From: Lachnoclostridium sp. UBA7097
GTDB lineage: Bacteria; Bacillota; Clostridia; Lachnospirales; Lachnospiraceae
Length of the DNA: 12,467 bases
Direction of reading: 5' to 3'
Assembly: GCA_002499945.1 (NCBI GenBank)
Contig: DKYP01000177.1
Coordinates: 38,550 to 51,016 of the forward strand
Position numbers and translations under genes: made by a program. The notes below the pieces were generated by a model. That model searched no databases. It saw nothing but the letters and a program-made list of their open reading frames with translations, and was not told where the DNA came from. Below are positions 7,560 through 12,467 of this stretch, piece after piece. Position 1 is the first letter of the stretch, and every line of letters starts with the position of its first letter.

Positions 7560-7615
7560 AGCTTATGTAATATTAAAGATTATTGTAGACATGCAACGAA
7601 AGGCATAGGTGAAAA

Positions 7616-7855
7616 ATGAGCCAGACAGATTTAAACAGGGTAAAGTCATCCGTTGGTAAAAATATTGGCAATAAGGTTAAAATCCGTGCAAACCGCGGAA
7701 GACATAAAATTGATGTAACCGAAGGCATCATATGCCAGACTTATCCGAGCATATTCCTTATCCAGGTTGAAAACAAAGTGGATAAAACCATACACACAAT
7801 TTCTTTCAGCTATACAGACGTATTAACCAAAGATGTACAGATGCAGCTTATATAA
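7616..7855 (+). CDS. veg: Veg family protein
   Basis: Small soluble protein of 79 residues, close to the length of Bacillus subtilis Veg (86). The family pattern is clear: MSQTDLNRVKSSVGKNIG, then KVKIRANRGRHKI, an EGIICQTYPSIFLIQVE core and a FSYTDVLT end, predicting a small beta-rich fold. In B. subtilis Veg is made at high level in growing cells, is linked to biofilm gene expression through SinR and to spore outgrowth; its role in Clostridia is not established. Translation starts at ATG 7616, just after AGGTGA, which pairs with the end of 16S rRNA. It is a single-gene unit with its own promoter and a strong hairpin 20 bp after the stop. Confidence 0.92.
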   Translation: MSQTDLNRVKSSVGKNIGNKVKIRANRGRHKIDVTEGIICQTYPSIFLIQVENKVDKTIHTISFSYTDVLTKDVQMQLI

Positions 7856-7874
7856 ACTAAAAGTAACAGTTATA

Positions 7875-7912
7875 ACAACAGGAGTAATCTAGTTAAAGAT
7901 TACTCCTGTTGT
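7875..7912. terminator. Perfect 16-bp hairpin between veg and the signalling operon, likely bidirectional terminator
   Basis: Arms 7875-7890 (ACAACAGGAGTAATCT) and 7897-7912 match perfectly around the 6-nt loop AGTTAA. It lies 20 bp past the veg stop and 2 bp past the CheA-like gene stop, so it can end both convergent transcripts. The T run is poor in both directions, and TTGT ends the stem on each side instead. Confidence 0.8.
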
Positions 7913-7914
7913 AT

Positions 7915-9222
7915 TTACATGTCAAACTTCATAACTACCTTTGTACCAAATCCGTAATTGCTTGTAATATTAACACTGCCGCCAAGGGAAACAATATTGT
8001 GGCGTATAACATCCATCCCGACACCACGCCCTGAATAATCATTAGCTTTCTCTGTTGTGCTTACACCGCTTGCAAAAAGCAGGTTGGTTATTTCATCATC
8101 TGTATATTCTTCTTCTGGTTTCTTTAAAAGGTTATTTGCCTTTGCACTTTTAAGGACTGCCTTCTTATCAATTCCTGCCCCGTCATCTTCTACAGATATC
8201 ATAAGGCCGCTATCCCTGTTTTCAAAAACCAGCCTTACAATCCCGACAGGTGCTTTACCTAAGCGTTCACGTTCATCCATATTTTCAATGCCGTGGTCTA
8301 CTGCATTCCTTATTACATGTACAAGCGCACTTGAAATTTTCTCCCTCTTTGACTTCTCAACAAGGGAATGTGTACCTCTTGTTATAAGCTTAACTGGCTT
8401 ATTCAGTGACTTGGACATCTCATCTACAACAAGTTCCATCTTCTGGGCTACTGCTACAAAGTCTGACTTTGTAAGATGGTCTGCTGCAACCGATAATTCA
8501 TGCCTGATATTTTTTAACATCATTAAATCCTTATGCCGGATTTCTATGCTCCTGTCACCCTTAAACCTTTCTTCTATAGTGTTCACAAAACTAGTATAAT
8601 GCTTTATGCTCTTATAAATCCTGTCAATATCATCCTGTTTTACCAGTATAACCTCATTGCCAGAACTTTTCAATTCCGGCTCCGGCTTTCTGGCCGGCTG
8701 GCTTTTTTCCGGCTTCTTCTCCGGAATACTGCTTCCTGTATCCGCAGCAATATAATATACCTGCCTTTGCTTTTTCTGGCCAGCTTCCTCATGTGAAGGT
8801 GGTGTAGCATCATCACCTTCTTTATTATACTCTTTTTTTAATTCCTCAAGATAACCACTAATATCTTTTTCTAAATCTTCATGCCTGTGTTCAAGTTTGC
8901 CGCCGCCTGCAAACTTTTCAATATCTTCTGAAATATATCCAACGTATTTTGTTATAATTTTATCAAAACGTTCTTTATCTGTTATATCAAACTTATTATT
9001 CCTGAAAAAAACAAGCAGACTTTCAAAGACCCTGCTGGGTACTGCAATGGCATCTAAAAGCATCATTGTAGAATCTGCCTTCATCGTATGTATAATACGG
9101 AAAACCTTTTTTATATAATCTCCATCATAAGTGGGGCTGTCTTTATAATTATCTATTATGCTGCGCAATTCATTAGTTAAAGAAACTGCCTCCTCATAGA
9201 AGATTTCCATCATAGAATCCAC
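7915..9222 (-). CDS. Short CheA-like histidine kinase: Hpt plus CheA-type ATPase, no CheW-like domain
   Basis: Soluble protein of 435 residues. The N-terminal Hpt (P1-like) domain, about 1-105, has the likely phospho-accepting His45 in FRIIHTMKADS; the usual HxxKG glycine is alanine. A charged Pro/Lys/Glu-rich linker covers about 106-188. A helical P3-like segment (190-285) leads to a CheA-type ATPase: N box HVIRNAVDHGIE (Asn306), G1 DDGAGID (346-352), G2 SGRGVGMDVI (397-406), G3 GFGTKV. The chain ends there, so the P5 domain that couples CheA to CheW and receptors is missing, as is an obvious P2. It therefore probably serves a non-chemotaxis relay. Start is GTG 9222, eight bases after a perfect AGGAGG. 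It lies 25 bp after the HD-GYP gene and is the last gene of the operon; the neighbouring receiver is the natural partner. Confidence 0.87.
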   Translation of the reverse strand: MDSMMEIFYEEAVSLTNELRSIIDNYKDSPTYDGDYIKKVFRIIHTMKADSTMMLLDAIAVPSRVFESLLVFFRNNKFDITDKERFDKIITKYVGYISEDIEKFAGGGKLEHRHEDLEKDISGYLEELKKEYNKEGDDATPPSHEEAGQKKQRQVYYIAADTGSSIPEKKPEKSQPARKPEPELKSSGNEVILVKQDDIDRIYKSIKHYTSFVNTIEERFKGDRSIEIRHKDLMMLKNIRHELSVAADHLTKSDFVAVAQKMELVVDEMSKSLNKPVKLITRGTHSLVEKSKREKISSALVHVIRNAVDHGIENMDERERLGKAPVGIVRLVFENRDSGLMISVEDDGAGIDKKAVLKSAKANNLLKKPEEEYTDDEITNLLFASGVSTTEKANDYSGRGVGMDVIRHNIVSLGGSVNITSNYGFGTKVVMKFDM

Positions 9223-9247
9223 AATCTGTACCTCCTAATCCTGCTTT

Positions 9248-10330
9248 TTATGTCTTTTTTTGTAAACGCATCTGCTTCTGGACTTTGTTAAATATCTCCA
9301 TCATATATGGGTCAAACCTTTTGCCAGATTCATCCTGCATTATCTTAAGGCTCTCTTCATTAGAATATGCTTTTCTGTAACACCTGTCACGGTTTAATGC
9401 ATCATATACATCCACTATGGCCATAATCCTTGCAGAAAGTGGTATATCTGTGCCTTTAATTCCATACGGGTATCCTGTCCCGTCCCAGTTCTCATGGTGG
9501 TATCTTGCAATGTCCACTGCCATGTCTATAAGTTCATTATTGCCACTGTATTTATATATCTTCTCAAGATGTTTAGCCCCTGTTTCGGTATGCTTTTTAA
9601 CAACTTCCCATTCCTCTGGTGTAAGGGGTCCTTCCTTAAAAAGTATATTATCCCTTATTGCAAATGTTCCTATATCATGGAGCTGTGAAGCAACTTCAAT
9701 AGTATCAATAAAACTACTCGTTATTTTTTTATCAAACCTCGGGGAGAATTGCAGGCTCATAGCAAGCACCCTGCAGTTAGCGCCTATCATCCCAAGATGG
9801 CCCTCATTGTTGTCATACCTTGATTCAAGCAGGCTTGCTAATGCATAAAAAATATTATGCTGCTCTTCAGCAACCATCTGTATCTGTGTGTTTACTACTT
9901 TATGGAGCTTCTTGTTATATGTTTCAAGTTCCTGCTGCATCTTGTAAATTTTAAGATGTGTATTGAGCCTCAGGGTAACTTCTTCCTTCTCAAATGGTTT
10001 TGCTATATAGTCAACAGCACCAAGCTTAAACCCCCTTATCTTATCTTCAACAGAATCCAGGGCAGATATGAAAATTATTGGTATATCCCTTGTCTTTACA
10101 TCAGACTTAAGCATTGAACAGAAGTCAAAACCATTTATATCCGGCATTGTTATATCAAGCAGTATAATATGCGGGCTCTTCTGGTTTATCGCTGCTAAAG
10201 CCTGTTTTACACTTATAACAGGACGTGGTGTATATCCTGCTGATTTTATTATCTCTGATAAAAGCACCAGATTAGCTGAAACATCATCTACTATAAGAAT
10301 ATTAGGCTTCTGCTCATTATTTGCAGGCAT
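9248..10330 (-). CDS. Response regulator with HD-GYP domain, probable cyclic di-GMP phosphodiesterase
   Basis: Soluble protein of 360 residues. The N-terminal receiver (about 8-125) has the acidic pair in ILIVDD, phospho-acceptor Asp59 in ILLDITMP, FISA for the Ser/Thr switch, and Lys111 in YIAKPF. A helical linker joins it to an HD-GYP domain: His178 in NNEGHLG, His218-Asp219 in SQLHDIG, His278-His279 and GYP (286-288) in HHENWDGTGYP, and the DIPLSARIMAIVDVYDAL block. HD-GYP proteins hydrolyse cyclic di-GMP, or related cyclic dinucleotides, with a two- or three-metal centre. All the main ligands are present, so activity is likely and should be set by receiver phosphorylation. The ATG at 10328-10330 has AGGAGG nine bases upstream; an earlier in-frame ATG (10363) lies inside the kinase gene. 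Only 4 bp separate the kinase stop from this ATG, pointing to translational coupling and a shared pathway. Confidence 0.92.
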   Translation of the reverse strand: MPANNEQKPNILIVDDVSANLVLLSEIIKSAGYTPRPVISVKQALAAINQKSPHIILLDITMPDINGFDFCSMLKSDVKTRDIPIIFISALDSVEDKIRGFKLGAVDYIAKPFEKEEVTLRLNTHLKIYKMQQELETYNKKLHKVVNTQIQMVAEEQHNIFYALASLLESRYDNNEGHLGMIGANCRVLAMSLQFSPRFDKKITSSFIDTIEVASQLHDIGTFAIRDNILFKEGPLTPEEWEVVKKHTETGAKHLEKIYKYSGNNELIDMAVDIARYHHENWDGTGYPYGIKGTDIPLSARIMAIVDVYDALNRDRCYRKAYSNEESLKIMQDESGKRFDPYMMEIFNKVQKQMRLQKKT

Positions 10331-10334
10331 ATCA

Positions 10335-11819
10335 TTATCCCTCCTCTCCACCAAATGCCTCAATTATGGCTTCCTTAAGTTCATTATACTGCACAATGGC
10401 GGCTTCATGTGCCCCTTTCCTGACAGTCATCTGGAGACGGAAAGCTTTCCTTTTAAGGTTCATGGTATCCTCTGCAACAAGCTGCTTTATATTATCCGCA
10501 AATGCATCTGCCCTGTCCCAGTTCTCCATCTCAATACAAATAATGAGTTTCTCCATATTTTCCTTAATACCGCTAATATTTTCAGGAGAACCAAGTACAT
10601 AGAGCCTGTTTTCATCTTCTTCATCATCATCAGCGGATATATCCCCCAGATTAAATAAATATGAACTTTCTTTTACAGCCTCTGTTTCCCCGCTAATATC
10701 CGGGGCAGCCTTTTTTACTCTTACTGAAAATGAAAATGTACTTCCCTTGCCCTTTTCGCTTTCAACATTTACACTCCCGCCCATCATCTCTACAAGGCTT
10801 TTAACAATGCTAAGCCCAAGGCCCGTACCCCCAAACCTTCTTGTTATTGATGCATCAACCTGTGAAAAGCTTTTGAATAGTTTATCCATCTCTTTTTCAG
10901 CAATTCCTATTCCTGTATCAATAACCATAAAGAACAGTTCAAACTCCTCTTCGAGGTCAACTGTCTTTACAACATTAATAACTATCTGCCCTACACTTGT
11001 AAACTTGATTGCATTTGACAAAAGGTTGTTTAAAACCTGCGTAATCCTTAATTCATCACCTATCATCATATCCGGGATATCTGCGGAAACATTACAGATA
11101 AGTTTAATCCCTTTTTCTTCCACCTGTGGCATATTGACTTTGACAAGTTTATCCATCATCTGGTGGAAACTGAATTCATTATACTCTATTGTAAACTTTC
11201 CTGACTGCAGTTTTGAGAAATCCAGGATATTGTTTATAATTTTAATCATATTGGAACAGCACTGTTTAATAATTTCAACTGACTCTTTCTGTTCATCTGT
11301 TAAAGAAGTCGCCAGAAGATTCTGTGCAAGACCCATTACGCCATTAACCGGCGTCCTGAGTTCATGTGTGACATTAGCAACAAACTCATTGCGTTCCTTA
11401 TGGGCTTCTTCAACTTCTACCTTAGCAGATATAAGGTCTTTGGCAGTTTCTTTATACTTGCCTATATTGCGGGCACAGCACATTCCGTAACACCCGGTTT
11501 CTTCCTCATCAAGAAAGCATATATAGGTACTTGCTGTTATACATGTCTGGTTCTTCCTGTATGCTGCTGTTTCAAAACGTTCAGATTCAGGTTTGCCCGC
11601 CAGGATTATATTTCCATTCTCCAGCCTGAAAACTGAACGGAAAATGTCCTGTATATATATATCTTCTTCCTCTTCATACTCAAGCTGGCTTCCAACAAAC
11701 CTGTTCCTTTCACATACAAATCCATCCTGCTCAAAAAAGAATATCATCTCTTCTGGCATATCCATTAAAGACCTGTACCGTTCCATTTTCTGTTCAAAGC
11801 CAATGTAATCCCCCATCAT
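10335..11819 (-). CDS. Soluble PAS-like sensor histidine kinase with C-terminal helical extension
   Basis: Kinase of 494 residues with no membrane helix or signal peptide, so it senses a cytosolic cue. Residues 1-120 look like a divergent PAS domain (SLMDMPEEMIFFFEQDGFV). A coiled coil leads to HisKA with His152 in VTHELRTPVNGVMG. The HATPase_c domain follows: N box LNNLLSNAIKF (Asn269), G1 DTGIGIA (301-307), F box FKSFSQ, G2 GGTGLGLSIVK (330-340). Unlike many related hybrid kinases it has no receiver. After an acidic linker (385-405) comes a helical region (416-488) whose layout resembles an Hpt domain, but with Asp where His would be (AFADNIKQL, about 439-447). GGAGGT lies six bases before the ATG at 11819; ATG 11816 is also possible. 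It is 27 bp after the SEC-C gene and its 3' end carries the ribosome site of the HD-GYP gene. Confidence 0.9.
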   Translation of the reverse strand: MMGDYIGFEQKMERYRSLMDMPEEMIFFFEQDGFVCERNRFVGSQLEYEEEEDIYIQDIFRSVFRLENGNIILAGKPESERFETAAYRKNQTCITASTYICFLDEEETGCYGMCCARNIGKYKETAKDLISAKVEVEEAHKERNEFVANVTHELRTPVNGVMGLAQNLLATSLTDEQKESVEIIKQCCSNMIKIINNILDFSKLQSGKFTIEYNEFSFHQMMDKLVKVNMPQVEEKGIKLICNVSADIPDMMIGDELRITQVLNNLLSNAIKFTSVGQIVINVVKTVDLEEEFELFFMVIDTGIGIAEKEMDKLFKSFSQVDASITRRFGGTGLGLSIVKSLVEMMGGSVNVESEKGKGSTFSFSVRVKKAAPDISGETEAVKESSYLFNLGDISADDDEEDENRLYVLGSPENISGIKENMEKLIICIEMENWDRADAFADNIKQLVAEDTMNLKRKAFRLQMTVRKGAHEAAIVQYNELKEAIIEAFGGEEG

Positions 11820-11846
11820 ACTACACCTCCGCTAATACACTTAAAG

Positions 11847-12353
11847 CTATATATTGGCCCCGCAGCATTTCTTGTATTTCTTGCCGCTTCCACATGGACA
11901 TGGGTCATTCCTTCCAATTTTTTTCCCCCTGGTTATAGTCCCTGATTTCTTCTGCTTTAGATAAAGTTCCTTCCTGCGTTCTTCAGACAACAAGTTATTC
12001 CATGCAGGAAGCCCGTAAAGCCATTCTGCTTTTGCTTCAACCATATTGTAATAAAGTTTCTCTAAATCTATATCAAGTTTTACCTCTGTATCCTCTGTCA
12101 TGCTTTCAATCGGATTGGCTTCTTTAAGACTGTCATTAATGCCATCAAGAAATCCCACCATATATTTAAGTTCCATATTATACTTGTGTGCAAGTCCGCC
12201 TACTGTGCCACTGACAACATTTGACGGGTCGGCTAGGAGCTGCTCATAAACAGCCTTCTCCTCTTTAAAATACTTATCCCAGATGGCTTTCCCTGCTTTA
12301 GAATTAATGTCTACACCATATGCGTACTCTCTCCAGTCTTGTAATAGTCCCAT
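11847..12353 (-). CDS. SEC-C motif protein, probable zinc-binding, function unknown
   Basis: Soluble protein of 168 residues. The first 125 residues are mostly helical and match no family that I recognise. A basic linker follows. The C-terminus (about 146-165) is a SEC-C motif, IGRNDPCPCGSGKKYKKCC, with the CxC and CC cysteines (152, 154, 163, 164) that bind zinc in SecA. In SecA this motif contacts SecB and phospholipids or ribosomes; in small stand-alone proteins it marks a zinc site without a settled role. Start is ATG 12351-12353, seven bases after AGAGGA. It is the first gene after a strong promoter and lies 27 bp before the histidine kinase, so it is probably in the same operon, though the family gives no reason to link it with phosphorelays. 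Confidence 0.85.
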   Translation of the reverse strand: MGLLQDWREYAYGVDINSKAGKAIWDKYFKEEKAVYEQLLADPSNVVSGTVGGLAHKYNMELKYMVGFLDGINDSLKEANPIESMTEDTEVKLDIDLEKLYYNMVEAKAEWLYGLPAWNNLLSEERRKELYLKQKKSGTITRGKKIGRNDPCPCGSGKKYKKCCGANI

Positions 12354-12397
12354 AGTATCGTCCTCTCTTAACTAAAAAATAGATTAATGATTATTTC

Positions 12398-12426
12398 ATT
12401 ATACCATTAGCAACTTAAAGTGTAAA
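12398..12426 (-). promoter_or_regulatory. Strong sigma-A promoter of the four-gene signalling operon
   Basis: On the minus strand TTTACA (12421-12426, five of six), a 17-bp spacer and a perfect TATAAT (12398-12403). The start would be near 12391, leaving about 38 nt of leader. No operator or riboswitch is seen in the leader. Further upstream, 12427-12467 is too short to assign. Confidence 0.8.
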
Positions 12427-12467
12427 GTATGAAAGATGAAAAGACAGGATAACCGCATAAAAATTTA

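Larger units (their letters stand above)
7296..7615. other. 320-bp AT-rich divergent spacer between the exonuclease and veg
   Basis: No gene is supported here. An open frame crossing 7282-7482 on the plus strand is hydrophobic low-complexity translation of T-rich DNA without a ribosome site. The spacer holds one promoter facing each way (7325-7353 minus, 7531-7559 plus). A further TATAAT at 7456-7461 on the plus strand has no acceptable -35. The middle, about 7360-7530, shows no hairpin or riboswitch that I can recognise. Confidence 0.7.

Noticed and set aside
10747..11490. 247-codon open frame antisense to the histidine kinase
   Set aside because: Serine/isoleucine/threonine-rich shadow of the kinase reading frame, without a start signal or recognisable domain.
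1..12467. CRISPR arrays, transposons, phage genes, riboswitches including cyclic di-GMP aptamers
   Set aside because: No regular repeats, transposase or integrase motifs, or conserved aptamer cores were seen on either strand.

Overview
The window looks like chromosomal DNA from a low-GC, Gram-positive anaerobe, most likely a Lachnospiraceae-type Clostridia. The basis is the AT-rich composition, strong AGGAGG-type ribosome sites, sigma-A-like promoters, a Veg protein, a VanZ-like protein, a DUF368 protein, a YtvI-type AI-2E family protein, and a secreted papain-like protease with lectin-like and Ig-like domains. The genus cannot be fixed from the sequence alone. There is no sign of phage, plasmid, transposon or CRISPR; gene order and style look like ordinary chromosome.

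Left part (1-3260, all minus strand): the first 20 bases are the 5' end of a tRNA gene running off the window, with a near-consensus promoter. Upstream lies a VanZ-like membrane protein with its own extended -10 promoter. Next is a two-gene unit, a DUF368 protein (PopT-type undecaprenyl-phosphate translocase family) followed 18 bp later by an AI-2E/YtvI-type membrane protein. Envelope-related membrane functions dominate here.

Middle (3438-7855): a plus-strand pair encodes a large secreted C1A cysteine protease and, 12 bp later, an EamA-family transporter. The EamA gene overlaps by 42 bp, tail to tail, a minus-strand DEDDh 3'-5' exonuclease gene. The exonuclease and the plus-strand veg gene are divergent from a 320-bp AT-rich spacer with one promoter facing each way.

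Right part (7875-12426, minus strand): a compact four-gene unit starts at a near-perfect promoter (TTTACA, 17 bp, TATAAT) and ends at a perfect 16-bp hairpin shared with veg. In transcription order it encodes a SEC-C zinc-motif protein, a soluble PAS-like histidine kinase with a C-terminal helical extension, a receiver/HD-GYP protein that probably degrades cyclic di-GMP, and a short CheA-like kinase (Hpt plus CheA-type ATPase, no CheW-like domain). The last three look like one cytosolic phosphorelay converging on the single receiver of the HD-GYP protein. This is the most interesting part of the window.
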